Shown here piece by piece: positions 24,195 through 32,186 of a stretch of DNA of 38,649 nt. Location of the stretch: NCBI RefSeq assembly GCF_001552175.1, contig NZ_BCQR01000117.1, positions 1 to 38,649 on the forward strand, read 5' to 3'. The DNA is from Actinomadura kijaniata NBRC 14229 (GTDB lineage: Bacteria; Actinomycetota; Actinomycetes; Streptosporangiales; Streptosporangiaceae). Below the pieces are notes generated by a model. That model did no database searches and had not been told where the DNA came from. It saw nothing but the letters and a program-made list of their open reading frames with translations. Position numbers and translations under genes: made by a program. Numbering within the stretch: the stretch's first letter is position 1; the number at the start of each line of letters is the position of its first letter.

Positions 24195-25160
24195 GTGCTC
24201 GCGAGGAAGCTTCTCGTCCTGCTCCCGGTGGTGGCGCTGGCCGGCTGCGCGCAGCAGGACGTCCAGGTGAGCGCCGCCGGCCAGGCGGTCGCCAGCCCGT
24301 TCTACGTGGACCCCGACTCCAATCCCGCCAACTGGGTGCGCGCCCATCCGAACGACCCGCGCGCCGCGAAGATCAGGCAGGCCGTCGCGCAACGTCCGAT
24401 GGGCCGCTGGTTCGGCGGGTGGAGCGGTGACGTCCGCAAGGCCGCCGACCGTTACGTGGCGGCGGCGCAGCGGGCGGGCAAGACGCCGATCCTGGTGCCC
24501 TACAACATCACCGACCGCGACTGCAGCGGCCATTCGAGCGGCGGGGCGGGCAGCCCGGCCAGGTACCGGGCGTGGATCGGGGCGTTCGCGGCCGGGATCG
24601 GAACGCGGCCCGCCGTCGTCGTGCTGGAGCCGGACGCCGTGGCCCAGATCGGCTGCCTGCCCACCGAGGCCGCCCGCAAGTCCCGCAGGGACCTGCTCAA
24701 ACACGCGGTCAACCAGCTCAAGGCCAAGGCGCCCAAGGCCAAGGTCTACCTGGACGGCGGGAACGCCAAGTGGCACAAGCCCGCCGACATCGCCGCGTTG
24801 ATGCACTCGGCGGGGCTCAAGAACGTTCGCGGGTTCGCCCTGAACGTCTCCAACTACTTCACCACCGCCGACACCGTGAAGTACGCCAAGCAGGTCAACG
24901 CGGCGCTGTCGGCCAAGTACGGCTACACCCGCACGTTCGTGGTGGACACCAGCCGCAATGGCAAGGGCGGCCGGCCCGGTGACTGGTGCAATCCCGCCGG
25001 GGCCAAGCTCGGCACCGTCTCCCAGATGGGCGGCGGCGCGGAGATGCTGCTGTGGGTGAAGGTGCCGGGCGACTCCGACGGCAAGTGCGGCGTCGCCCCG
25101 AACACGCCCGCCGGGCAGTTCAGCCCCGACCTGGCGATGCGGCTGATCGACGGGCGCTGA
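24195..25160 (+). CDS. Glycoside hydrolase family 6 lipoprotein
   Basis: 321 residues from GTG 24195, with GGAGGGAG upstream. A lipobox VVALAGC places the Cys at residue 18. The GH6 core has the ITDRDC segment (D109 corresponds to the helper Asp of the family) and VVVLEPDAVA with D147 at the catalytic-acid position. It also has the LYLDGGNAKW-like strand (VYLDGGNAKW), ALNVSNYFTT, DTSRNGKG and LLWVKVPGDSDG near the end. GH6 enzymes are inverting beta-1,4-glucanases or cellobiohydrolases. No carbohydrate-binding module is attached; surface anchoring by lipid is unusual for a free secreted cellulase. Confidence 0.9.
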   Translation: MLARKLLVLLPVVALAGCAQQDVQVSAAGQAVASPFYVDPDSNPANWVRAHPNDPRAAKIRQAVAQRPMGRWFGGWSGDVRKAADRYVAAAQRAGKTPILVPYNITDRDCSGHSSGGAGSPARYRAWIGAFAAGIGTRPAVVVLEPDAVAQIGCLPTEAARKSRRDLLKHAVNQLKAKAPKAKVYLDGGNAKWHKPADIAALMHSAGLKNVRGFALNVSNYFTTADTVKYAKQVNAALSAKYGYTRTFVVDTSRNGKGGRPGDWCNPAGAKLGTVSQMGGGAEMLLWVKVPGDSDGKCGVAPNTPAGQFSPDLAMRLIDGR

Positions 25161-25166
25161 CCGGAT

Positions 25167-25206
25167 ACGGCCCCCGGCGGCGAAATACCGGCCCGCCGGG
25201 GGCCGT
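25167..25206. terminator. 14-bp perfect stem between GH6 and DUF427 genes
   Basis: ACGGCCCCCGGCGG (25167-25180) and CCGCCGGGGGCCGT (25193-25206) with a 12-base loop. It follows the GH6 stop by six bases and ends nine bases before the next ATG. It has no T-run. It may stop GH6 transcription and also shield the ribosome-binding area of the DUF427 gene. Confidence 0.65.
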
Positions 25207-25215
25207 TGCCCGGAT

Positions 25216-25977
25216 ATGAGCACCCCACAGGACACGACGCGGCGGACGCGGGTCCGGATCGAGCCGAGCGCCAGGCGCGTCCGCACCTATCTGGGCGGGC
25301 ATCTGGTGGCCGACACCGTCCGCCCCTCCCTGGTCTGGGAATCGCCCTACTACCCGACCTACTACGTTCCGGTCGACGACGTCCGGGCCGAGCTCGTCAA
25401 GGAGGGCGCCGGGCGGCGGTCGCCCAGCAAGGGCGACTCGACCCTCTACACCGTGCGGGTGAACGGCGTGGAGGCGTCCGGGGCGGCGTTGCGTTACGAG
25501 GAGTCCCCGGTCGAGGAGCTGCGCGGGCTGGTGCGGCTGGAGTGGGACGCGATGGACGCCTGGTTCGAGGAGGACGAGGAGGTCTTCGTGCATCCCCGCA
25601 GCCCGTACACGCGGGTGGACGTGCTGCCGAGCTCGCGGCACGTGCGGGTGGAGGTGGACGGGGTCGTCGTCGCCGAGTCGAACGCGCCCCGGCTGCTGTT
25701 CGAGACCGGCCTGCCGACCCGGTACTACCTGCCGAAGGCCCATGTCCGGCTGGATCTGCTGGAGCCGAGCGAGACGGTGACCCACTGCCCCTACAAGGGC
25801 ACGGCGCGGTACTGGTCGGTGCGCGCCGGGGACCGGCTGCACGAGGATCTGGTCTGGTCATACCCCACGCCGTTGCCGGAGAGCCGGGGCGTCGACGGCC
25901 TGGTGGCGTTCTACGACGAGAAGGTCGACGTGTACGTCGACGGGGTCCTCCAGGAGAGGCCCAAGACCTCGTTCTGA
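25216..25977 (+). CDS. DUF427 protein with two DUF427 units
   Basis: 253 residues. Two beta-rich DUF427 units: the first at about 15-110 (RVRIEPSARRVRTYLGGHLV, WESPYYPTYYVPVDDV) and the second at about 125-240 (VDVLPSSRHVRVEVDGVVVA, LLFETGLPTRYYLPKAHVRL, CPYKGTARYWSV). The CPYKGxxxYW motif is the strongest family hallmark. The double layout is usual in actinobacteria. No enzymatic role is established for the family. No clear ribosome site is visible because the upstream hairpin occupies that area. Confidence 0.88.
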   Translation: MSTPQDTTRRTRVRIEPSARRVRTYLGGHLVADTVRPSLVWESPYYPTYYVPVDDVRAELVKEGAGRRSPSKGDSTLYTVRVNGVEASGAALRYEESPVEELRGLVRLEWDAMDAWFEEDEEVFVHPRSPYTRVDVLPSSRHVRVEVDGVVVAESNAPRLLFETGLPTRYYLPKAHVRLDLLEPSETVTHCPYKGTARYWSVRAGDRLHEDLVWSYPTPLPESRGVDGLVAFYDEKVDVYVDGVLQERPKTSF

Positions 25978-26022
25978 CAGGTTTGCGCCTTCGCTCACAA
26001 CTTCACACGACGTTTTTGGCAG

Positions 26023-26070
26023 CAGGCATTACACCATTTGATGGCACATAGTGCGATGGTGTGATGCCTG
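26023..26070. terminator. Long two-tier hairpin after the DUF427 gene
   Basis: CAGGCATTACACCAT (26023-26037) is mirrored by ATGGTGTGATGCCTG (26056-26070) with one mismatch in 15. Inside, GCAC (26044-26047) pairs with GTGC (26051-26054). A TCGCTTTTGC tail follows. This is most likely the DUF427 terminator. It also forms the 5' side of the reductase promoter region. Confidence 0.65.
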
Positions 26071-26102
26071 TCGCTTTTGCGGGCGGGCTCTTGCCCTCAT
26101 GG

Positions 26103-26137
26103 CTACGGCTACGTAAGCGTAGGTTACGCCACCGTAA
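26103..26137. promoter_or_regulatory. Clustered TACG/CGTA palindromes upstream of the reductase gene
   Basis: CTACG (26103-26107) is mirrored by CGTAG (26118-26122). Between them is TACGTA (26110-26115), and TTACG (26124-26128) is mirrored by CGTAA (26133-26137). This lies 27-61 bases upstream of the reductase start. Palindromes of this kind are typical operators of TetR-family fatty-acid regulators; the regulator itself is not in the window. Confidence 0.5.
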
Positions 26138-26163
26138 GTTGGAAGCGCCCGGGGAGGCCCGTC

Positions 26164-27240
26164 TTGACCGCTCCGCACGCCCGCCCGCTCGGCGAACGGC
26201 TCGTCGCCGCCGCCCGCAGGCTCACCACTCCCCTGCTGCCCGAGGACTACCTCTCGCTGCTCAACCCGCTGTGGTCGGACACGGAGCGGCGCGGACGGAT
26301 CGAGAACGTCCGGCCGGAGGCCCCCGGCGCGGCGACCCTGACGATCCGGCCCGGCCACGCCTGGCCCGGGCACCGGCCCGGGCAGTGGGTGCGGATCGGC
26401 GTGGACGTCGACGGCGTGCGGTACTGGCGCACGTTTTCGCTGTCGTCGCCGCCGCGCCCCGACGGCCGGCTGACGATCACCGTGAAGGTCAACGAGTCCG
26501 GCCGCGTCTCCCGCCACCTGGTGCACCGGACCCCGCCGGGGACGATCGTCCGGCTGGCGGACCCCGAGGGGGACTTCACGCTCCCGGGCCCCGTTCCGGA
26601 GCGGCTGCTGTTCCTGACGGCGGGCAGCGGGATCACCCCGGTCATGGCGATGCTGCGCGACCTGGCGGACCGGGACGCGGTGCCCGACACCGTGCTGGTC
26701 CACTCGGCCCGCACCCCCGACGAGGTGATCTTCGGGACGGAGCTGCGCGCCCTGGCCGCCCGCCTGCCGGCGCTGACGCTGGTGGAGCGGCACACCGCCG
26801 CGCACGGCCGGATCAAGCCCGCCGACCTGGCCGACCTGTGCCCCGACTGGTCCGAACGCGACGCCTGGGCGTGCGGCCCCGCCGACATGCTCGACGACGC
26901 CGAGGCGCACTGGGCGGCCGCCGGGATCGCCGACCGCCTCCGCGTGGAACGGTTCCGGACCGTCCTGAAGGGCGCCGGCGGCGAGGGCGGCCGGGTGTGC
27001 TTCACCCGGAGCGAGATCGCCGTCGAGGCCGGTGGCTCGACCCCGTTGTTGCAGGCCGGGGAGGAGGCGGGCGCGCTGCTGCCCAGCGGGTGCCGGATGG
27101 GCATCTGCTACTCGTGCGTCGGCCGCCTGCGTTCCGGCCGGGTCCGCGACCTGCGCACCGGCGAGGTGCACGGCGAGGAGGGCCAGCTGGTCCAGACCTG
27201 CGTCTCCGCCGCCGCCGGACCCGTCGAGATCGACCTGTGA
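26164..27240 (+). CDS. Ferredoxin-type oxidoreductase (FAD, NAD(P), 2Fe-2S), desaturase partner
   Basis: 358 residues from TTG 26164, with GGGGAGG six bases upstream. An FAD-binding barrel (YWRTFSLSSPP), an NAD(P)-binding part (FLTAGSGITPVMAMLRDLAD; WACGPADMLDDAE) and a C-terminal plant-type 2Fe-2S domain with C310, C315, C318 and C346 (CRMGICYSC, QTC). This resembles the Mycobacterium tuberculosis Rv3230c type that passes electrons to the stearoyl-CoA desaturase DesA3. It lies 11 bases before the desaturase gene and surely shares its transcript, so the two form an electron chain NAD(P)H to FAD to Fe-S to di-iron. Confidence 0.92.
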   Translation: MTAPHARPLGERLVAAARRLTTPLLPEDYLSLLNPLWSDTERRGRIENVRPEAPGAATLTIRPGHAWPGHRPGQWVRIGVDVDGVRYWRTFSLSSPPRPDGRLTITVKVNESGRVSRHLVHRTPPGTIVRLADPEGDFTLPGPVPERLLFLTAGSGITPVMAMLRDLADRDAVPDTVLVHSARTPDEVIFGTELRALAARLPALTLVERHTAAHGRIKPADLADLCPDWSERDAWACGPADMLDDAEAHWAAAGIADRLRVERFRTVLKGAGGEGGRVCFTRSEIAVEAGGSTPLLQAGEEAGALLPSGCRMGICYSCVGRLRSGRVRDLRTGEVHGEEGQLVQTCVSAAAGPVEIDL

Positions 27241-27251
27241 GAGGAGCCGGT

Positions 27252-28388
27252 ATGACCACCGAACCGCACCCGACCGTCGCCCACCTGACCCCCGCCGACT
27301 ACGAGGCCATCGCCCGCGAGCTCGACGCCATCCGCGACGAGATCACCGCCGACCTGGGCGAACGCGACGCCGCCTACATCCACAAGGTGATCCGGTGGCA
27401 GCGCGGCCTGGAGGTCACCGGCCGCGCCCTGCTGATGGCGTCGTCGCTGCCGCCCGCCTGGATCGCCGGAACGACCATCCTGTCGGTCGCCAAGATCCTG
27501 GAGAACATGGAGATCGGGCACAACGTCATGCACGGCCAGTGGGACTGGATGCGCGACCCGAAGATCCACTCCACGACCTGGGAGTGGGACAACGTCTCCC
27601 CCGCCGAGCAGTGGAAGCACTCGCACAACTTCGTGCACCACACGTTCACCAACGTGATCGGCAAGGACAACGACGTCGGCTACGGCATCCTGCGCGTCAC
27701 GCCCGAGCAGCCCTGGCACCCGGTCTACCTGGCGCAGCCGCTCTACAACGCGCTGCTGGCGATGTTCTTCGAGTACGGCGTCGCGGTCCACGACCTGGAG
27801 CTGGACAAGGTCCGCACCGGCAAGGCCGACCCGGAGGTCACCAAGGAGAAGCTGCGCGCGATCGGCAAGAAGATCCGCCGCCAGTGGGGCAAGGACTACC
27901 TGGCGTTCCCGCTGCTCAGCGGCCCGCAGTTCCTGACGACGCTGGGCGCCAACTTCACCGCCAACATCATCCGCAACGTCTGGGCGCACTCGATCATCTT
28001 CTGCGGCCACTTCCCCGGCGACGTGGAGGTGTTCGAGGTCGGCGAGGAGCAGCTCGACGGCGAGACCAGGGGCGAGTGGTACGTCCGCCAGCTCCTCGGC
28101 TCGGCGAACATCAGCGGCGGCTCGCTGTTCCACCTGATGACGGGGAACCTCAGCCACCAGATCGAGCACCACCTGTTCCCGGACCTGCCCAGCAACCGCT
28201 ACGCGGAGATCGCCCCGCGCATCCGGGAGCTGTGCGGGAAGTACCGGCTGCCGTACCACACGGGCCCGTTCGGCAGGCAGATCGGCTCCACCTGGAAGAA
28301 GATCGCCCGCTATGCCTTCCCCGGGCCGAAGCGCGTTCCGGCCCCGCCGCGCGCGCCGCTGGCCGGACGGCGGCCGGTCGCGGCCTGA
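27252..28388 (+). CDS. Membrane acyl (stearoyl-CoA type) desaturase, DesA3-like
   Basis: 378 residues from ATG 27252, with GAGAGGAG upstream. Three histidine boxes of the integral-membrane desaturase family are seen: HNVMH (90-94), HSHNFVHH (123-130 region) and HQIEHH (302-307). Together they hold a di-iron site that inserts a cis double bond in acyl chains. Hydrophobic segments lie at about 58-80 and 160-180, with a third stretch near 225-255. The C-terminal Pro/Arg-rich tail is not conserved. The gene order reductase-desaturase is the same as in mycobacteria. It probably adjusts membrane fluidity. Confidence 0.93.
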   Translation: MTTEPHPTVAHLTPADYEAIARELDAIRDEITADLGERDAAYIHKVIRWQRGLEVTGRALLMASSLPPAWIAGTTILSVAKILENMEIGHNVMHGQWDWMRDPKIHSTTWEWDNVSPAEQWKHSHNFVHHTFTNVIGKDNDVGYGILRVTPEQPWHPVYLAQPLYNALLAMFFEYGVAVHDLELDKVRTGKADPEVTKEKLRAIGKKIRRQWGKDYLAFPLLSGPQFLTTLGANFTANIIRNVWAHSIIFCGHFPGDVEVFEVGEEQLDGETRGEWYVRQLLGSANISGGSLFHLMTGNLSHQIEHHLFPDLPSNRYAEIAPRIRELCGKYRLPYHTGPFGRQIGSTWKKIARYAFPGPKRVPAPPRAPLAGRRPVAA

Positions 28389-28407
28389 CGTTCGCGGAAC
28401 GGCCCGG

Positions 28408-28428
28408 CGCTCCCGGGGGCGGGGAGCG
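28408..28428 (+). terminator. Candidate terminator of the desaturase operon
   Basis: CGCTCCC (28408-28414) with GGGAGCG (28422-28428), loop GGGGGCG, 20 bases after the desaturase stop. There is no T-run. Confidence 0.4.
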
Positions 28429-28605
28429 TCGCGGGCGGCCGAGCGCCCCGGGTCCGCTCGCCCTCCTCCGGGTGGGACGGCCCGGGGCCGGGGACCGGCG
28501 AGGCGCCGTCTACCGGCGGAAACCCCTGCCACCCCCGCGTGGGATGACGCCGCGGCGCGTGCGAAACTATGGCGATCTTGAAGCCGACCCCCCGGAGGCA
28601 CGACC

Positions 28606-29112
28606 GTGCGCACGCGCGCCCTGGCGCTCGCCGTTCCCGCCCTGCTCCTCGCCGTGGGAGCCTGCGACGAGAAGACCGCGCCGCCTCCCCCGTCGCCGCC
28701 CGCCGCCGTGAGCACGCCCGCCACGACCGAACCCGCCACGGCCACGCCCACCACGGGGTCCCCGGCTCCGAGCAAACCGTCGGCCGCCCCGACCAAGCCC
28801 CGCACCCGCCCGGCGAAGCCCTCCCGTAAGCCGGTGCTCTCCGGGCCGCGCACCGGCTGCGGGGAGGTCCGGCCTCCGAACGGCGACATCCTCGCGGTGG
28901 GGATCGACAAGGGGCGGGCCGAGTGCGCGACCGCCCTCCGGGTCTTCCGGACGTACTACCGCAGGGACACGCCCAAGCAGGGTTCGGGCGGCCTCGCCAC
29001 CGTCGAGGGCTGGACCTGCATCAGCAACACCGCTGCCGCTTCGGCCAGCTCCGGCCGCGTGTCCTCCTGCCGGAAGGCCGGGGTCACGATCGTCGCCGAC
29101 GTCATCCCCTGA
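28606..29112 (+). CDS. Small lipoprotein
   Basis: 168 residues from GTG 28606, with GGAGG upstream. The lipobox LLAVGAC has its Cys at about 20. A Pro/Thr/Ser/Lys-rich stalk spans about 24-78, then a compact domain of about 90 residues with four Cys (TGCGEVRPP, AECATALRV, WTCISN, SSCRKAG) that can make two disulfides. It resembles the small secreted or anchored domains annotated only as hypothetical in actinomycetes. It follows the desaturase operon by 217 bases and is probably separate. Confidence 0.8.
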   Translation: MRTRALALAVPALLLAVGACDEKTAPPPPSPPAAVSTPATTEPATATPTTGSPAPSKPSAAPTKPRTRPAKPSRKPVLSGPRTGCGEVRPPNGDILAVGIDKGRAECATALRVFRTYYRRDTPKQGSGGLATVEGWTCISNTAAASASSGRVSSCRKAGVTIVADVIP

Positions 29113-29151
29113 CCCGCGTCGAGCGCGGGCGCCGGTGTACGGCCGACGGCG

Positions 29152-29982
29152 TCAGGGACGTTCGTCGCCGTACACCGCGTCGTGCTGCTTGCGCGGCGAG
29201 CACACCGACGCCGACGGGCAGGCGCAGCGGCCGCCGCCGTTGAGCCGGACGGTGACGGTGTCGGAGGGGACGTTGCGGGCGACGACCTGGCCGGGGCCCT
29301 CGGGCGTCTCGACGCGCTCGCCGAGCCTCGGCATCTCCTGGTGGGCCTGCACGTACAGGGGGTGCTCGTACTTCAGGCAGCACATCAGGCGGCCGCAGGC
29401 CCCGGCGATGCGCAGCGGGTTCACCGGCAGGTCCTGGTCCTTGGCCATGCGGACCGAGACCGGCTCGAAGTCCTTCAGGAACGTCGCGCAGCACAGGTCC
29501 CGGCCGCACGGCCCGATGCCGCCCTGGAGGCGGGCCTCGTCGCGGGGCCCGACCTGGCGCAGCTCGACGCGGGCCTTGATGGAGCGGGCCAGGTCGCGGA
29601 CCAGCGCGCGGAAGTCGACGCGGTGCGGGGCCGAGAAGTAGACCTTGAAGACGTTGTCGGCGTCCAGGAAGTCCACGCCGATCACCTTCATCGGCAAGCC
29701 GTGCTTGCGGATCAGGCGCTTGGCGATGGACCGGCCCTCGGCGCGGCGGCGGCGGTTGGCCTCGTCGCGCGCCAGGTGCTCCTCGGTCGCCGGGCCCGCG
29801 CACACCGGCAGGCCGCCGATGTCCTCGCTCACCCACTGCGGCGCCCACACGCACTCGGCGACCTCGGGCCCCGCGTCGGTCGGCACCAGGACCTTGTCGC
29901 CGACCCGGAACGTGTGCGAGCCGGGATCCAGGTAGTACAGCCGTCCGTAGCGGCTGAAGCTGACGGCCATCACCATGCCCAT
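29152..29982 (-). CDS. PSP1/RicT-family protein
   Basis: 276 residues from ATG 29980-29982. Two conserved Cys motifs, GPCGRDLCC (about 160) and ACGRLMCCLKYEH (about 195), with the VYFSAPHRVDFRALVRDLAR part before them, identify the PSP1 C-terminal domain of RicT/YaaT proteins. In Bacillus RicT joins RicA and RicF in a Fe-S-bearing complex that helps RNase Y maturation and sporulation. In actinobacteria the partners are not established. A C-terminal extension (CACPSASVCSPRKQHDAVYG) with two more Cys is seen. An inverted repeat upstream may be part of its promoter region. Confidence 0.9.
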   Translation of the reverse strand: MGMVMAVSFSRYGRLYYLDPGSHTFRVGDKVLVPTDAGPEVAECVWAPQWVSEDIGGLPVCAGPATEEHLARDEANRRRRAEGRSIAKRLIRKHGLPMKVIGVDFLDADNVFKVYFSAPHRVDFRALVRDLARSIKARVELRQVGPRDEARLQGGIGPCGRDLCCATFLKDFEPVSVRMAKDQDLPVNPLRIAGACGRLMCCLKYEHPLYVQAHQEMPRLGERVETPEGPGQVVARNVPSDTVTVRLNGGGRCACPSASVCSPRKQHDAVYGDERP

Positions 29983-30054
29983 GGTCTCGCTCCGTTCCGC
30001 CCCGGTTCCGCGCCTCCCACCCTACGCGGCGGGGGCGCCCTGCGGTGTGGTCAA

Positions 30055-30072
30055 GATCACCGAATTGTGATC
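30055..30072. promoter_or_regulatory. Inverted repeat GATCAC-6-GTGATC
   Basis: The perfect arms at 30055-30060 and 30067-30072 lie in the short gap between the two leftward genes, 73-90 bases upstream of the RicT start. It could be an operator of RicT or a weak terminator of the gene before. Confidence 0.4.
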
Positions 30073-30084
30073 ATCCACCCGTGG

Positions 30085-31116
30085 TCACCAGGCGGCGTCG
30101 GAGAGGTCCTGGGCCGGAACGGCCCCGCCGCGCGCGTACAGGCGGCCGTCGTCGCCCACGGCCAGCAGGTGACGGCCGGTGGCGTCCGGGGAGATCCGGG
30201 CGGGGGTGGCGTCCTGCTGCCGCTTCCACAGCACCTGGGCGGGCTGCCCGGTGGCGGACGAGTAGGTCTGGAGCGTCAGCTCCGACCCCTGGCCGACGCC
30301 GACCACGACGGTGCGGCCGTCGTGGCTGAGGATCGCCGAGACGCTGCCCTTGGGCAGCTTCATGACGGCCTTGCTGACCCGCAGGTCGCCGACCGGACCG
30401 GCGGTGTCGAGACGGCGCAGCTGGTGGCTGACGACGGTGGGGCGGCCGTTGACCGTGCGGATCGGGTTCCACACGAACGACAGGGTGCTGCCCGCCCACG
30501 ACAGGTTCGTGATGCGGCCGGGGAGCCTGGTGGTCCAGGACCGGCGTTCGCCGGTGGCCAGGGACACCACGTCGACGCGGCCCGTCTGCCCCCGGTAGGT
30601 GACGGAGGCGAGCCGGTCGCCGTTCCGGTCGACGGCCAGGTCCGACCAGGCGGTGGCGGCGCCGTCGACGGTGACGTTCGGGATCGCGGCCAGGTCCTTG
30701 GGGGTGCCGTCGGAGTCCAGCCGCAGCCGGTTGAACACGACCTTCCGCCGGTCGGTCACGGCCGACACCACGTAGGTGCCCTCGCCCCCGGCCGCGATGT
30801 GCCGGAACCGCTGCCCCTGCGGCGCGGCGACCGGCGGCCCGACGTCCTTGCCGGTCTTCACCTCCCGCACGACCAGGGCCGTGCCGGTGCGGCGCACGCC
30901 GACGACGTAGCGGGGGCCGGAGGTGTCCTGCTGGCCGGACGCCTGCTTCGCCGACGCCTTCGCGGGCTTGTCGTCGTCCTCCTGGAAGCGGTGCACCAGG
31001 TCCACCCCGCCGCCGATGCCCGCCGCGACCGCCGCCGCCACCCCGAGGGGGACGGCGCGGCGCCAGTACCGAACGACACGCGAAGGAGAGGCCGAATCCG
31101 TGTGCTTTCCATCCAT
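30085..31116 (-). CDS. Membrane-anchored propeller-like protein
   Basis: 343 residues from ATG 31114-31116. A short cytosolic basic part, a transmembrane segment at about 21-40 (VPLGVAAAVAAGIGGGVDLV) and a Lys/Glu/Gln-rich linker come first. Then an outside domain has repeating blade-like units: SDLAVDRNGDRLASVTYRG, ITNLSWAGSTLSFVWNP, ILSHDGRTVVVGVGQGSELT and RISPDATGRHLLAVGDDGRL. These match WD40/TolB-like propellers of actinomycete membrane proteins. No enzymatic motif is visible. The protein is probably exposed outside the membrane and acts by binding. Confidence 0.8.
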   Translation of the reverse strand: MDGKHTDSASPSRVVRYWRRAVPLGVAAAVAAGIGGGVDLVHRFQEDDDKPAKASAKQASGQQDTSGPRYVVGVRRTGTALVVREVKTGKDVGPPVAAPQGQRFRHIAAGGEGTYVVSAVTDRRKVVFNRLRLDSDGTPKDLAAIPNVTVDGAATAWSDLAVDRNGDRLASVTYRGQTGRVDVVSLATGERRSWTTRLPGRITNLSWAGSTLSFVWNPIRTVNGRPTVVSHQLRRLDTAGPVGDLRVSKAVMKLPKGSVSAILSHDGRTVVVGVGQGSELTLQTYSSATGQPAQVLWKRQQDATPARISPDATGRHLLAVGDDGRLYARGGAVPAQDLSDAAW

Positions 31117-31343
31117 GGGGGTTCCGTCTGCCCGCTTTCGCCCTTGTCGCTGCCGGTCGTCACCAACACTTCTATCTCATGACAAACAGCCATGATTACC
31201 GAATCCGACGATGTCAGCGAACCCTGGATGTTCCCTGAACGCGTCGGGACGGGCGGTATCCGTTACCCAAAGTAGTTTTCCCTATGCCTGAATGGCGCGG
31301 TCCAATGCGCGTCCCTTACCGCGGATCTCCGTAGCGTCGCCGG

Positions 31344-32186
31344 TCAGCGGGCCAACGCCAGGGCGGCGCGGGACGCGGCCACCGCTTGCTCTCGGTAACC
31401 ACTGCCGAACAGGGCGACATGGACCAGCAACGGATGAAGTTGGTGCAGCGGGATCCGCTCGCGCCAGCCGTCGGCGAGCGGGGCGGCCTCGTCGTAGGCG
31501 GCGACGATCCGCTGGAGACGGGGCGCGCCGAACAGCGCCAGCATCGCCAGATCCGTCTCGCGGTGGCCGCCGTGCGCGGCGGGGTCGATCAGCATCGCGC
31601 GGCCGCCGGTCCACAGGACGTTGCCCGACCATAGGTCACCGTGGATCCGGGCGGGCGGCTCCGGTGGCCCGGCGAGGGCGTCGATCCCCTCGATGACCTT
31701 CTCGACGAGGCGGACGCCGTCCCCGCCGAGGTCGCGGGCGGCGCGGCGCAGGAACGGGGCCAGGCGGCGTTCGGCGTACCAGCGCGGCCACGGCCCCGGG
31801 TCGGGGGTGTTGTCGAGGGGCAGGTCGGCGATGAAGCCGTCCCAGGGCGCGCCGAACGCGTCCGGCGCGGCGGCGTGCAGGGCGGCCAGGTCGCGGCCGA
31901 ACCGTTCGGCGGCCCGCGCGGTGGGGGCCTCGGCGGGCAGCCAGGGCAGGACGAGCCGGTGCTCGTCGGCGGCCAGCACCTCGGGAACGGGTGCGTCCGG
32001 CCCGGCCCCGGCCAGCCAGCGCAGCCCGGCGGCCTCGGCCGCGAACACCCCGCCCCGCCCGTGGGCGGCCTTCACGAACACCTCGCGGCCGTCGGCGAGG
32101 GCCACCCGGTGCAGGGTCCAGGAATGGCTGGAGCCCAGGTCGGTGACGCGCTCGACCCGGACCCCCAGCAGCTCCCGCACGGTCAC
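31344..32186 (-). CDS. Fructosamine-kinase-family protein
   Basis: 280 residues from GTG 32184-32186, overlapping the previous stop (GTGA) and with AAGGAG upstream. APH-like kinase fold: REVFVKAAHG (ATP-Lys), the hinge RLVLPWLPA, the catalytic loop IHGDLWSGNVLW and the metal-binding LIDPAAHGGHRETDLAM. Known: this family phosphorylates sugar adducts on proteins (ketosamine-3-kinase) and starts deglycation. It forms a translationally coupled pair with the low-molecular-weight phosphatase gene, an arrangement common in actinobacteria, which suggests joint work on phosphorylated ketosamine substrates. Confidence 0.92.
   Translation of the reverse strand: MTVRELLGVRVERVTDLGSSHSWTLHRVALADGREVFVKAAHGRGGVFAAEAAGLRWLAGAGPDAPVPEVLAADEHRLVLPWLPAEAPTARAAERFGRDLAALHAAAPDAFGAPWDGFIADLPLDNTPDPGPWPRWYAERRLAPFLRRAARDLGGDGVRLVEKVIEGIDALAGPPEPPARIHGDLWSGNVLWTGGRAMLIDPAAHGGHRETDLAMLALFGAPRLQRIVAAYDEAAPLADGWRERIPLHQLHPLLVHVALFGSGYREQAVAASRAALALAR

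Noticed and set aside
27108..28910. Leftward open frame of 600 codons opposite the desaturase
   Set aside because: Antisense of the desaturase with its three histidine boxes; no domain in the shadow product.
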